Numbered from the stretch's first letter, positions 9,502 to 18,219 are shown. The stretch: DNA of 64,000 bases from Shinella sp. H4-D48 (GCF_022637395.1 NZ_CP093337.1:2402001-2466000), one strand, 5' to 3'. Made by a program: numbers and translations. Notes: a model not told the origin generated them from the sequence alone.

Positions 9502-10162
9502 TGGCGGGGGCTTGCATCCGGTAGCCGAGGCCGCGCACGGTCTCGATCAGATCGACGCCGATCTTCTTGCGCAGCCGGCCGACAAAAACCTCGATCGTGT
9601 TGGAATCGCGATCGAAATCCTGATCGTACATATGCTCGACCAGCTCGGTTCGCGAGACGACCTCGCCCATGTGATGCATGAGATAGGAGAGAAGCCGGTA
9701 CTCGTGCGAGGTCAGCTTGAGGGTCTCGCCGTTGACCGTCGCCTTCGATCCCTTGGTATCCAAGCGCACCGGGCCGCAGACGATATCGGGGCTGGCATGA
9801 CCCGCCGCACGGCGGATGAGCGCGCGGATGCGAGCCAGAACCTCCTCGACATGGAAGGGCTTGGCGACATAGTCGTCGGCGCCGGCATCGATGCCGGCGA
9901 CCTTGTCGCTCCAGCGGTCGCGCGCCGTCAAAAGCAGCACGGGCATGGCCTTGCCGTCGGCGCGCCATTTTTCCAGCACGGTGATCCCGTCCATTTCCGG
10001 CAGGCCGATATCGAGGATGATGGCGTCATAGGGCTCGGTATCGCCGAGATAATGGCCTTCCTCGCCATCGAAGGCCTGGTCCACCACGTAGCCGGCCTCC
10101 TTCAATGCCTCGCTGAGCTGTCGGCTCAGGTTGACGTCGTCCTCGACCACCAGGATTCGCAT
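9491..10162 (-). CDS. feuP: Response regulator FeuP
   Basis: OmpR/PhoP-type DNA-binding response regulator, 223 aa, partner of FeuQ. The start is placed at 10162, where the MRILVVEDD receiver domain begins; a 7-residue upstream extension has no family support. The phospho-acceptor is Asp51 (AIILDIGLP), the lysine is in VAKPFH, and the winged-helix output domain ends in IETVRGLGYRM. It overlaps feuQ by 11 bases and lies 52 bases downstream of feuN. In S. meliloti FeuP activates ndvA and other genes needed for symbiosis and low osmolarity; in R. leguminosarum feuPQ was linked to iron uptake. Which role holds here cannot be told from the sequence. Confidence 0.9.
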   Translation of the reverse strand: MRILVVEDDVNLSRQLSEALKEAGYVVDQAFDGEEGHYLGDTEPYDAIILDIGLPEMDGITVLEKWRADGKAMPVLLLTARDRWSDKVAGIDAGADDYVAKPFHVEEVLARIRALIRRAAGHASPDIVCGPVRLDTKGSKATVNGETLKLTSHEYRLLSYLMHHMGEVVSRTELVEHMYDQDFDRDSNTIEVFVGRLRKKIGVDLIETVRGLGYRMQAPANGK

Positions 10163-10214
10163 GCGCCCTCTTTCTATCAGCAATCCCCTCGCCGGGCCGA
10201 CTGGCCCGACGGTC

Positions 10215-10472
10215 TTACATCGGTACGCGTACCGTCACCTTGCGCGGCCGGGCATTGTCCTTGCCCGGCACCAGCACGGTCACCACGCAGCTGTCGCCGC
10301 TCGGCTCCGCCGAAAGCAGTTCACCGCCCGTCTGCGACACCACCTGCGCAGCCGCATTGCTGCAGTCGCCCGAAACCGAGACGACATCCCGCTGGACGCC
10401 CGCATCGAACGGGACCGGGTGCATCAGGCTGGCCGCAAGTGCGGTTATGAGAATTGGCGAAGCCATCGACAT
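10215..10472 (-). CDS. feuN: Probable FeuN, small periplasmic modulator of FeuPQ
   Basis: 85 aa protein encoded immediately upstream of feuP. The first 18 or so residues are hydrophobic and signal-like (MASPILITALAASLMHPV). The remainder is a compact soluble stretch with two cysteines (GDCSNAAAQ and DSCVVTVLV) that could form a disulfide once exported, and it ends in basic residues. FeuN of S. meliloti is about this size, is exported, sits in the same place, and inhibits signalling by FeuPQ. Size, signal, and order fit, so I use the name. Two closely spaced ATGs (10472 and 10466) are possible starts, and neither has a strong Shine-Dalgarno sequence. Confidence 0.75.
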   Translation of the reverse strand: MSMASPILITALAASLMHPVPFDAGVQRDVVSVSGDCSNAAAQVVSQTGGELLSAEPSGDSCVVTVLVPGKDNARPRKVTVRVPM

Positions 10473-10559
10473 ACTTTCAGGTGCTCATCAGTGTGACGCA
10501 AGCAATAAACGATCCTCGCTGAATGGCAAATGAATGCCGGGCAGACTTTCTGCAAAGCG

Positions 10560-10766
10560 TCATCCGACGCGCCGGCGTGCCGAAAGGCGGCCGATCAGCG
10601 CCACGAGCCCGCCTACGACGCCGACTGCGGCGACGATCAGGTCGGCAAGTTCACCCTCGTCGCCCGCCGTCACCTCGATCCCCAGAGCGTGAGCGAAGGA
10701 GGCGAGAATCGCGATCAGCGCGCCCCAGACGGTACGGGACTGATACCAGGCTTTCACGTCGTTCAT
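10560..10766 (-). CDS. Holin-like small membrane protein at the end of the GTA operon
   Basis: 68 aa protein starting 9 bases after the g15 stop, with a good Shine-Dalgarno sequence (AGGAGA, 5-6 bases before ATG). It has a hydrophobic stretch near residues 13-30 (WGALIAILASFAHALGI), an acidic turn (TAGDEGELADL), a second hydrophobic stretch near 44-60 and a short basic tail (RLSARRRVG). Two helices with a charged C terminus are what small phage holins look like, and the WYQSRTVWGALIA start resembles phage membrane proteins annotated that way. With the GH19 gene in the same operon it may form a lysis pair. Function is inferred from topology and place only. Confidence 0.6.
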   Translation of the reverse strand: MNDVKAWYQSRTVWGALIAILASFAHALGIEVTAGDEGELADLIVAAVGVVGGLVALIGRLSARRRVG

Positions 10767-10775
10767 GGTCTTCTC

Positions 10776-13700
10776 CTAGAGGTTCAGGGTTGCCTGCGCG
10801 GCGATGCCAAGCGGAATGGCCCGCCCGAGCTGGTGCACGCGAATGGTGATCGAGGCCTGCGTGGCACCGAAATCGGCAAGTTCGCTAGCAGATGGATAGA
10901 GGCAGGCCGGCGCCGTCACCTCAAAGCTCCGCACCACCGTGGAACCGGAGAGGATATCGAGGCGGTAGGCCTCGTTCGGTTCGTCGAGCGGGATCTCCGT
11001 CGCAAGCCAGGTGTCCGAATCGATCCGCCCGCGCCTCGTCCATGTAAAGCGCACTGCGCCGTCCGATCCCCGCTCGCCGCGTAGATGCACCGGGGCAAGC
11101 GGCGTCAGCGCCCGTTCGCCACCGGCAAAAGCATAGGGACCGGCCTGTCCCTGCGGCGCACCCACCGCATCGACGATCCAGTTGGAAAGCCGCCCCACCT
11201 CCTCGACATCGAGCCCGAGCGGCCGTACCGTTTCATCCAGCACCACCGCCTGCGCATTGGCTGCGTGACCCGAGATCATCGCGTCTTCCGTGCCATGCAG
11301 GGCGCGCAGCAGGCCCGATAGCCGCCAGCGGGCCGGGGCGATTTCGCTCGCCTGTTGGAAGCCGATCACCTCCCATGCCCCGTTGTCGCCCCGCACAGCG
11401 ATCCGGTTCGCGCCGTTGAGCATGCTCACCATATCGGCCGAGGCGAGCTCACCGCCCGGCAGATCGAGGACAATGACATTGGAGAGGTCGGACAATCCCA
11501 CCGGCCCGGGCGCAAGCGGTTCGACGAGTCGGCCGATGCGCGCCGGCCGGTCCAGCCGCGCCCGCGGCCTGAACCCCTCCAATCCCTCTGAACTAGAGAG
11601 GACCATGGCGCGCCACGGCTTGGCATAGGCGGCGGCGCGCGCGAAATCCTGCGCGCTGCCGGAGCCGAGAACGGGCAGGTCGAGCAGAACGATTTCGGGC
11701 GCGAAGGCATCCGATGGGCCCGGACCGTTCACGGGCTCCCCGCCCCCCTCGCCCAGCGTCGGCGCGCCGTTGTCGCCGGCCGCAATCGCCCGCGCCTCCA
11801 CCTCGCGCACCAACCCGTCGGTGATGTCGGTGATCAGGAAACGCCCCGCCGGGCCGTCCGTCAGCCGCACGACATCGCCGGGCGTGACACCGAGCGCCGT
11901 CGGCGGCAGACGAAATGTCACGCGCCGCTGTGCGGCCCGGTGATCGCGCAAGGCCGTCTCGACCGCCGAGGCAGCCGCCCCCGCATGCAGCACGGCCGGC
12001 AGGCCGAGCCGCAGCACCCGGTCGGTGTCGCCGGCCATGCGTCGCGAGCGTGTCGTGGCATGCGCATAGGCGCCGGCATCGTCGAAATGATCGAGGATCG
12101 CCTCGCCGGCGAATTCGCTGATATGCGCGCGGCTTTCCTCGAACAGCGCCTCGTCCGGCCGCTCGGCGAGCACATCGAGATCCTCGGGCGGCAGCGCGGA
12201 TTTCAGCCGCGAGCGGAAGGTCAGCCGGCCGTTCGCCTCCAGCGCGTCGATCTGGAATGCCGCCATGATCGGCTCGATCATCGCCCGCGCCGAAGCCTGT
12301 TCGCCTTGCACGAAGCCCGGCAGGTCACCGGAAACGCCGGACACGTCGAAATCCGAGAAGCCGTGATCGCGCAGGATGGCGGCGATGACATCGGCGACGG
12401 TGCCGGTACCCAGCCGCCCGCTCAGCCAGTGACCGCGCTGCCAGTTGCTTCCGTCGGACCAAAGCCCTGTTTTCTGCGGGAAGGCTGGATACGGCCGCGC
12501 GTCCCAGGTCCACAGGAAGATGCGGCCGGGATCCACCATGCCCGGTTCTGGGCCCTCACCCTGCCACCAGCTGTGATGCGCGTCGAGGAAACGGCGCTGG
12601 GTCGAATCGGCACGGGCGCCGCCGGAATGATAGGGCAGCGCATTTTCCGCGCTTTTCGGATCGACGAAGACGTTCGGCTGGTTTGCGCCCTTGTCCACGG
12701 CCGGGCAACCCAGTTCCGTGAACCAGATCGGCTTGGAGCGCGGCACCCAGGCGGTCGGGCTCGCAAGCTCGGTGCCACCGGGGCCGCGCTCATAGTGGCG
12801 GTTCGCCCACCAGCTTTCGATATCCTTGTAGCGGAACACCCATGGCTTGCCGGCCATGCCGTCGGTGATCGGCGTGCGGCTGCGCGCCCGGCGGTCCGCG
12901 GCGCTGGCATAATACCAGTCGAAGCCCTCTCCGCTCCTGATATGGGCGCGCATCGCGGCCACGTCTTCAGCATGGCGGAAGTCGTCTGGATTGCCGGCGA
13001 CGGTGTCGCCGTCCTGCCAGTCGGCAAGCGGCATATAATTGTCGATGCCGACGGCGTCGATGGCAGGGGAGGCCCAGAGCGGATCGAGGTGATAGCGCAC
13101 CTCGCCGCTGCCATCGGCCGGCTGGAAGCCGAAATACTCGCTCCAGTCGGCCGCGTAGGTGATCTTCGTGCCGGCGCGCAGCACCGCACGCACGTCCGCC
13201 GCCAGATCGCACAAGCCGTCGACAAAGGGAAAGCGCCCGGCCGCATCGCGCAGCCAGGTCAGGCCGCGCATTTCCGAACCGATAAGAAAGCCATGCACGC
13301 CGCCCGCCACTTCCGCCAGATGCGCGTAGTGCAGGATGAGCCTGCGGAAACCGCTGTCGCCTGAAGGTCCCATAACCGTCTCGCCCGATATGGAGAAATG
13401 GCCGGCCTGGGCGTTGCCGAGGAATGCCTGCACCTGGCTGCGCGCGGCATTGGTCTTGTCCGCACCGGGCGGATAACAGGTGATGCGGCCGCGCCACGGA
13501 TAGGGCGCCTGCAGGGCCGCGCCATAGGGGTCCGGCAGGGTATTGTCAGCGGGAACGTCCATCAGAAGGAAGGGATAGAGATAGACCTCCAGTCCCCGCG
13601 CCTTCAGATTGCGGATCGCCGCGATCACCCCGGCATCGGAAGGCGTGCCCCCGTACGCAGGCGAGCCGCCGTTGCGGCTCACCACATGTGCGTTGCCGCG

Positions 13701-14615
13701 CGCAATGCCTGAAACGCGCCACGGCCGTGTCTCCTGCCCACGCGCGGAAACCTCGACGCCCGGGACGATCCGGCACTGGCCTGCCCGCAGGTCCGTGCCG
13801 AACCAGCCCACCACCAGCCCGACCCGCTTGAGATTGGGACACAGCGCCTGCAATTCATCGATGGAGGCCTGCCAGTCGGTGGAGGCGGTCAGCGTGTTGC
13901 GGTTGACATGGCGTGCCGAGCCGTTGCCGAAATTCTCCGTCACCAGGCCGGGATCGTAACCGTGCTCACTTGAGCCGGGAATGATCGTCACCGCGCGGAT
14001 ATCCGTTTCCAGCGCGCCGACCGGCCGCAGCACCTCGAATTGCAGCACCGGCAGGCGGTTGCCGTAGCTGTCGAGCGGCAGCCGTTCGAAAACCGCATAG
14101 GCGAGCCCGCGATAGGCCGGCGTGTTGCCTGCACCCTGCTTGGCTTCGATCAGCGGATCGGGCTGCTGCGTGCGCGTGCCCTTGTGGATGCGCATCTCGA
14201 CGGAGCGCAGGTCCAGTTCGCGGCCGTCGGCCCACACGCGGCGCACCGCCGCAATCGGCCCTTCGCAGATGCCCACGGCGAGGTTCGCATAGTAGCGATA
14301 GGTTTCGACGCGCGGCCCGCGGCCCTTGCCGCCCTGCCGCTCGACCGTAACCTCCTCCTCGAAGCGCGTCGCCCAGATCAGCGTGCCGCCCACCCGCATG
14401 GTGCCGTAGACGCGGCCGATCGCCGTTCCCTCATCGGCACCCGGCAGGCGCGCGTCACCAAGCCGCGGGCCGGTGATCGTCTTCGAACCGTTGATGAGGG
14501 ATCGGTCGACGATGGAGCCCGCAAGCGCGCCCACGGCGCGGCCGACGATGGCGCCGACAGGCCCGAACACGCCGCCGAGGGCGGCACCCGCCGCCTGGAA
14601 GAGAATGGTCGCCAT
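10776..14615 (-). CDS. GTA g15: giant host-interaction/tail tip protein
   Basis: 1279 aa, the largest gene of the GTA cluster, equivalent to R. capsulatus g15 (rcc01698). It forms the tip of the tail baseplate that contacts recipient cells. The N terminus is Gly/Ala-rich and hydrophobic (about residues 5-40). The middle (about 400-720) looks like the GTA TIM-barrel glycosidase-like domain, with ITYAADWSEYFG and IWFTELGCPAVDKG blocks holding acidic residues. A tail-fibre-like C-terminal half follows. It starts 3 bases after the g14 stop and is followed 9 bases later by the holin-like gene. Full length with no frameshift seen, which argues that the particle genes are maintained. Confidence 0.93.
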   Translation of the reverse strand: MATILFQAAGAALGGVFGPVGAIVGRAVGALAGSIVDRSLINGSKTITGPRLGDARLPGADEGTAIGRVYGTMRVGGTLIWATRFEEEVTVERQGGKGRGPRVETYRYYANLAVGICEGPIAAVRRVWADGRELDLRSVEMRIHKGTRTQQPDPLIEAKQGAGNTPAYRGLAYAVFERLPLDSYGNRLPVLQFEVLRPVGALETDIRAVTIIPGSSEHGYDPGLVTENFGNGSARHVNRNTLTASTDWQASIDELQALCPNLKRVGLVVGWFGTDLRAGQCRIVPGVEVSARGQETRPWRVSGIARGNAHVVSRNGGSPAYGGTPSDAGVIAAIRNLKARGLEVYLYPFLLMDVPADNTLPDPYGAALQAPYPWRGRITCYPPGADKTNAARSQVQAFLGNAQAGHFSISGETVMGPSGDSGFRRLILHYAHLAEVAGGVHGFLIGSEMRGLTWLRDAAGRFPFVDGLCDLAADVRAVLRAGTKITYAADWSEYFGFQPADGSGEVRYHLDPLWASPAIDAVGIDNYMPLADWQDGDTVAGNPDDFRHAEDVAAMRAHIRSGEGFDWYYASAADRRARSRTPITDGMAGKPWVFRYKDIESWWANRHYERGPGGTELASPTAWVPRSKPIWFTELGCPAVDKGANQPNVFVDPKSAENALPYHSGGARADSTQRRFLDAHHSWWQGEGPEPGMVDPGRIFLWTWDARPYPAFPQKTGLWSDGSNWQRGHWLSGRLGTGTVADVIAAILRDHGFSDFDVSGVSGDLPGFVQGEQASARAMIEPIMAAFQIDALEANGRLTFRSRLKSALPPEDLDVLAERPDEALFEESRAHISEFAGEAILDHFDDAGAYAHATTRSRRMAGDTDRVLRLGLPAVLHAGAAASAVETALRDHRAAQRRVTFRLPPTALGVTPGDVVRLTDGPAGRFLITDITDGLVREVEARAIAAGDNGAPTLGEGGGEPVNGPGPSDAFAPEIVLLDLPVLGSGSAQDFARAAAYAKPWRAMVLSSSEGLEGFRPRARLDRPARIGRLVEPLAPGPVGLSDLSNVIVLDLPGGELASADMVSMLNGANRIAVRGDNGAWEVIGFQQASEIAPARWRLSGLLRALHGTEDAMISGHAANAQAVVLDETVRPLGLDVEEVGRLSNWIVDAVGAPQGQAGPYAFAGGERALTPLAPVHLRGERGSDGAVRFTWTRRGRIDSDTWLATEIPLDEPNEAYRLDILSGSTVVRSFEVTAPACLYPSASELADFGATQASITIRVHQLGRAIPLGIAAQATLNL

Positions 14616-14618
14616 GGA

Positions 14619-15059
14619 TCAGGAAAGCTCCGGGAAGCGGAAGACGCCGGCAATGCGCCGGCGCCAGGAGGGAATGAGCGGCGATTCGATCACCGCCGCC
14701 TGCTCATAGGCGTGAATGAAGCGCGCATCCGGCGCGGCGATACCGGCATGCTTGGCCGCCGCCGCCTCCTGCCAGCGGAAGATGAGGAGATCGCCCGGCC
14801 TGAGCGCCGAGGCGGGCAGCGCCGGCCCGCAGTGCCGTGCGGCGGCGAGCAGCAACCGCTCCTCGCCTGCCCGCTCGGCCCAGTCCGGCGCATAGGGTGC
14901 CGGCACCTCCGGCTCGGCGCCATAGAGTTCGCGCCAAACGCCGCGCACCAGCCCGAGGCAATCGCAACCGACGCCCTTCAGCGAGCCCTGATGCCGATAC
15001 GGTGTGCCGATGAAACCGCGCGCCACGGCCACGATCCGGTACCCGAAATCATCAGCCAT
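14619..15059 (-). CDS. GTA g14: NlpC/P60-type cell-wall peptidase
   Basis: 146 aa tail-associated peptidoglycan hydrolase thought to help the tail pass the recipient wall; counterpart of R. capsulatus g14. The NlpC/P60 pattern is visible: an N-terminal ARGFIGTPYRHQG block, the catalytic cysteine region GVGCDCLGLVRGVW (about residues 33-46) and a His in KHAGIAAP (about 103), with PGDLLIFRW just before it. Start taken at 15059 (MADDFGYRI), overlapping the g13 stop by 8 bases; an earlier ATG would extend deeper into g13 without family support. It ends 3 bases before g15 begins. Confidence 0.9.
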   Translation of the reverse strand: MADDFGYRIVAVARGFIGTPYRHQGSLKGVGCDCLGLVRGVWRELYGAEPEVPAPYAPDWAERAGEERLLLAAARHCGPALPASALRPGDLLIFRWQEAAAAKHAGIAAPDARFIHAYEQAAVIESPLIPSWRRRIAGVFRFPELS

Positions 15060-15936
15060 AGAGCGGCCTCCCGTCATGCACGGTCTGGCCGTCGGCATAG
15101 CCGTAGCTGAAATCGCTGCCCGGCATATGGGGAAAACCCTGGAAGTTCAGCCGGTTGTTGAACTTCGCCTTGCAGGTGGAAAAGCGCTTGTCGCAGCCCG
15201 CCGTCACCTGCAGCGTATCGCCAACGGCCACACCCGCCGCCATGGGCAGCCAGAGCGTGAGAGAATCGACGCCGGCACCTTTACGGTGATCCTCGATATC
15301 GGCCGAAAGCCCGGCCGCCGCCCCGCCGGTGAAGGAAAGCACGCCGTAGCGGAAGAAGCGCTCCGCGAAACCCGAAAGGCCGGTCACGTCGATGTGCATG
15401 TCATCAGTGACCGCGCTGACCGTCGCGGTCGCGCGGTAGGCGGCAAGATTGACGCCGCAGCGTCCGTCGCCCAACACGGCGTCGCACTGCCGGCCATAGA
15501 TACGGCCCTTCACCTGATCGAGCTTGTGCGTGAGGCGCCGAAGCTCGGCGCGGAAAAGCCCGCCCTCGCGGCGCACTTCACCAAGCTCGGCGGTGCGCAG
15601 AAGGAGCCGCTGCCCGGTCTCCTGCCAGTTGACCAGGAACACCTCGACCTTCGCGCCGTCATAGCGCCCGGCCGACAGGTCCTCCGCCGTGATCGCATCC
15701 GCCGAAAAACCGCCGGAGACATCGCCGCCCTCGGCGGAAAGGCCGTTGCCGTCCTCCGTCTCGCTCGCTTCGAAGCCGCTCGCCGCGAGATAGGTGAGAC
15801 CGTCGAATTCAAGGTCGCGGTCGTGATCGGTAAAGCCGAGAACGACGTCGTCGCGGCGCACGACGCGCCAGGCATTGCACAGCGTCGTCGCCTCGCCGTC
15901 GAGATGGGCCTGCAGCCCTACCGGAATCGTCCTCAT
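15052..15936 (-). CDS. GTA g13: baseplate hub protein (DUF2163 / BR0599 family)
   Basis: 294 aa, counterpart of R. capsulatus g13 (rcc01696). In the RcGTA structure this is a hub protein of the tail tip that binds an iron-sulfur cluster. The family pattern is present: an N-terminal TLCNAWRVVRRDDVVLGFTDHD block, and in the C-terminal half four cysteines (GRQCDAVLGDGRCGVN and GCDKRFSTCKAKFNN). These are well placed to be the cluster ligands. The start overlaps the g12 stop by 4 bases and the end overlaps g14 by 8. Confidence 0.92.
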   Translation of the reverse strand: MRTIPVGLQAHLDGEATTLCNAWRVVRRDDVVLGFTDHDRDLEFDGLTYLAASGFEASETEDGNGLSAEGGDVSGGFSADAITAEDLSAGRYDGAKVEVFLVNWQETGQRLLLRTAELGEVRREGGLFRAELRRLTHKLDQVKGRIYGRQCDAVLGDGRCGVNLAAYRATATVSAVTDDMHIDVTGLSGFAERFFRYGVLSFTGGAAAGLSADIEDHRKGAGVDSLTLWLPMAAGVAVGDTLQVTAGCDKRFSTCKAKFNNRLNFQGFPHMPGSDFSYGYADGQTVHDGRPLYG

Positions 15937-16568
15937 GGCCTGATCTCCACCAGCGGAATGGAGGGAATGCGGCCCGCATTGAACTGGGCAAGGTCGATAT
16001 CGATGCGGTCGGTATCGAAACGCACCGGCACGTCGAATTCGAAACCCGCCCGCACCGCGCCGGCAGCCGGGATCTTGTCCGGCTTGAAGGTCACGAGACC
16101 CGCCGCATGGTTGACCACATAGTCTCCCGTCGGCACCACCGCACCCGCCACCGAGACCACCACCGTGCTCGCCACGGGTTTCTCGATCGGGCGCACCGTC
16201 TCGCCGCCCACATCCGCATAGCGCTTCACCAATCGGAATATTACCGTCGTCCCGTCAGCGGTGCCAAGCAGCTGATCGGTCGCACTCACGGTCGCGCCGG
16301 GCGCGCAGGACTTGTGGTCAACGGGATCGCGGAAGCGAAACCCGTTGAACTGCCCCGCCCGCGCCTCGAAGAAGTTCAGCACCGCGTAGAGATCATCCAC
16401 GGAGCGCACGCCCGAGCCGGCGTCATAGCGCCGGCGCGCGTCCTGCCAGCGGCGATTGCGGTTCTCCCGGCCGTTGGAAAGGCTGACGATATCCGTGCGC
16501 CTGACCGGCCCGCCGCTTGTACCGAGCGCGACCCGCAAGGGAAACCGCACATCATGAAATCCCGCCAT
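15933..16568 (-). CDS. GTA g12: distal tail protein (DUF2460)
   Basis: 211 aa protein matching the DUF2460 family, the ring that joins the tail tube to the baseplate hub. The frame is open further upstream, but the start is set at 16568 (MAGFHDVRFPLRV), where GGAG lies 9 bases before the ATG and the conserved region begins. The block around NRNRRWQDARRRYDAGSG (about residues 36-53) and FRFRDPVDH (about 75-84) are diagnostic for the family. A 109-base gap separates it from g11, the only sizeable gap in this half of the operon. It overlaps g13 by 4 bases. Confidence 0.9.
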   Translation of the reverse strand: MAGFHDVRFPLRVALGTSGGPVRRTDIVSLSNGRENRNRRWQDARRRYDAGSGVRSVDDLYAVLNFFEARAGQFNGFRFRDPVDHKSCAPGATVSATDQLLGTADGTTVIFRLVKRYADVGGETVRPIEKPVASTVVVSVAGAVVPTGDYVVNHAAGLVTFKPDKIPAAGAVRAGFEFDVPVRFDTDRIDIDLAQFNAGRIPSIPLVEIRP

Positions 16569-16677
16569 CTCGATATCTCCATAAATGGGACTGCCCTTCA
16601 CCCGCCTGCTGGCACCTCTCGCCGCGACGCCATCGCCAACGGTGGGCGTCGCAATCTGGGCCCCCGCCCCCAAACGC

Positions 16678-17226
16678 TCACAAACTCCGCTGCCCGCGCC
16701 CCACCGCACGCGTCAGCATGGCGGCAATCTGTCCCTCGGATTTGCGGAAGCTCGCCGCGTCCTGCGTTGTCACGTTGAAGACGATCTGCCCTGCACCACC
16801 CCCGCCGGCGGCAACGCCAAGCGAACCGTCCGGCCCCCGCTTCAGCGGAAGGATCGTTTCCGCGCCCGCCTCGCCCATCAATCCCAGTCCGCCGCCGCTG
16901 CCGAAATAGGTCGGCGCAGAGACGACACCGCCCTTGGCGAAGGGCGTCGCGCCGCCGAGCAGGTTGGAAATGCCTGACGACAGCAACCCTTCCAGCGGCT
17001 TCAGGCCCACCGAAAGCGCGATGTCGCTCATGCGCAGCGCGAGCCCGCGCAGCACGCTGTCCAGCCTGCGTCCGTCCACCACCGCGCCCTTCAGCGCCGA
17101 GGTCAGCGCGAAGCCGAAGGAGCGCGAGCGCGCCTCCAGATCGTCGAACACGTCTGTCAGCGCCTCGGCCTGCTGCCGCGTGTCGGCAAGCGAGGCGGAT
17201 CGTGCATTGTCGTCCGAAGTCGCCAT
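16678..17226 (-). CDS. GTA g11: short tail tape measure protein
   Basis: 182 aa, counterpart of R. capsulatus g11. It sets tail length in the very short GTA tail, so it is far smaller than phage tape measures. The N-terminal half is predicted helical with repeated Ala/Leu/Arg (ALTDVFDDLEARSRSFG, LRGLALRMSDIALSVGL). The C-terminal half carries a phage-minor-tail type motif (AKGGVVSAPTYFGSGGGLG followed by MGEAGAETILPLKRG), a strong family signature. Glycine-rich near residues 140-148. It begins 3 bases after the g10.1 stop. Confidence 0.9.
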   Translation of the reverse strand: MATSDDNARSASLADTRQQAEALTDVFDDLEARSRSFGFALTSALKGAVVDGRRLDSVLRGLALRMSDIALSVGLKPLEGLLSSGISNLLGGATPFAKGGVVSAPTYFGSGGGLGLMGEAGAETILPLKRGPDGSLGVAAGGGGAGQIVFNVTTQDAASFRKSEGQIAAMLTRAVGRGQRSL

Positions 17227-17229
17227 GTT

Positions 17230-17451
17230 TCACTCCATCTCGTCGGGAAAGGCCTGCATCAGGGCGGTCAAAGCCCCGCGCCCCGGCACCACCGCCGAAG
17301 GCCGCAGCAGGCCGAGAGCGAAGCCAAGCTCGCGCGGAGTCATCGCCCAGAAATCACGTGCGGAAAGCCGCATGCGGCACAGCCCGGCATGCAGCACTGC
17401 CTCCCAGGGGAAGGCAGGTGCCGCGCCGGACGCGCCGGATGCGGCCCTCAA
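17230..17451 (-). CDS. GTA g10.1: tail assembly chaperone, TTG start
   Basis: Short protein of 73 aa, counterpart of rcc01693 (TIGR02216 / TAC_2 type). The family block FPWEAVLHAGLCRMRLSARDFW is visible from about residue 13. No ATG precedes that block in a sensible place. TTG at 17449-17451 overlaps the g10 stop in a TTGA arrangement, giving the expected length and coupled translation, so I chose it. Its expression probably depends on ribosomes finishing g10; phage tail chaperone pairs are often made from overlapping frames, and this is an analogous layout without an obvious slippery site. Confidence 0.75.
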   Translation of the reverse strand: MRAASGASGAAPAFPWEAVLHAGLCRMRLSARDFWAMTPRELGFALGLLRPSAVVPGRGALTALMQAFPDEME

Positions 17452-17786
17452 GGGTTTTCGTTTTGCGCCGCCCCGCCGAAGGTCGCCTGCAGCAGTTCGG
17501 CGGCAATGCGCGCGAAACCCGCCAGCCCGTCCGCCACCGCCATGGCCGCCACCTCCTCGTCGCTGAAAAGGTTGCCGCCGCCGCGCAGCCCGGCACCAAT
17601 GATGCGGATCAGGTCGTCCGCCTTCAGCCGCCCGGAGGAAAAGCGCTCGGCAAGCCCGGTCAGGCTGTCGACGGCAAAGGCCGTTTCCAGCTCGGCGAGC
17701 GCGCCGAGCGTCAGGCACAGCACCCGCCGGATGCCGTCGAAGTCGGCCTCGATCTCGCCGCGATGCCGGTTTGCCCGCGCGCCCAT
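17448..17786 (-). CDS. GTA g10: tail assembly protein
   Basis: 112 aa protein of the GTA-specific g10 family (rcc01692-like), with NRHRGEIEADFDGIRRVLCL at the start and a helical remainder (LGALAELETAFAVDSLTG). It is a probable tail-tube chaperone by position between tube protein and tape measure. The start is ATG at 17786, joined to the g9 stop as TGATG. A GTG one codon upstream is also possible but unnecessary. Its end overlaps the TTG start of g10.1. Confidence 0.85.
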   Translation of the reverse strand: MGARANRHRGEIEADFDGIRRVLCLTLGALAELETAFAVDSLTGLAERFSSGRLKADDLIRIIGAGLRGGGNLFSDEEVAAMAVADGLAGFARIAAELLQATFGGAAQNENP

Positions 17787-18193
17787 CACACCACCTCGAA
17801 GGTCAGTTGTCCCGCAGATTCAAGCGCGATCTCGAAAACCACCTCGCCGTCATGCGCGCCGGAATATTCCAGCGCCGCGATCTGGAACGCGCCGGAGACC
17901 TTGCCGAAATCGGGGATCACCACCTGCCAGGGCACGATCGCGCCGGCGAAGAACAGCGAGCGCACCAGCGCGTCCGATGCCTGGTCCTTGAAGATACCGC
18001 TGCCGGAAACGGCCGCGCGCTGCACACCTGCACCGCCCAGCAGTTCACGCCAGCGTCCCGCCGACTCCGCGTCGGTCACGTCGACGAGCTGCGTGTTGAA
18101 CGACAGCCGTTTCGAGCGCAGCCCCGCGACCGTCGCGAAGCCCGTACCGTTATCGACTTTGAGCAGCAGATCCCGCCCCTTCTGTGCCACCAT
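17786..18193 (-). CDS. GTA g9: major tail tube protein (TP901-1 family)
   Basis: 135 aa structural subunit of the tail tube, counterpart of R. capsulatus g9. The TP901-1-like pattern is present: GRDLLLKVDNGTGFATVAGLRS at the N terminus, then VDVTDAESAGRWRELLGGAG and a beta-rich C-terminal half ending LESAGQLTFEVV. Length is typical. It starts 26 bases after g8 and ends in a TGATG junction with g10, so the tail genes are translated as a chain. Confidence 0.92.
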   Translation of the reverse strand: MVAQKGRDLLLKVDNGTGFATVAGLRSKRLSFNTQLVDVTDAESAGRWRELLGGAGVQRAAVSGSGIFKDQASDALVRSLFFAGAIVPWQVVIPDFGKVSGAFQIAALEYSGAHDGEVVFEIALESAGQLTFEVV

Positions 18194-18219
18194 GGCCCGA
18201 TCCTTTCCATGAAACGTTG

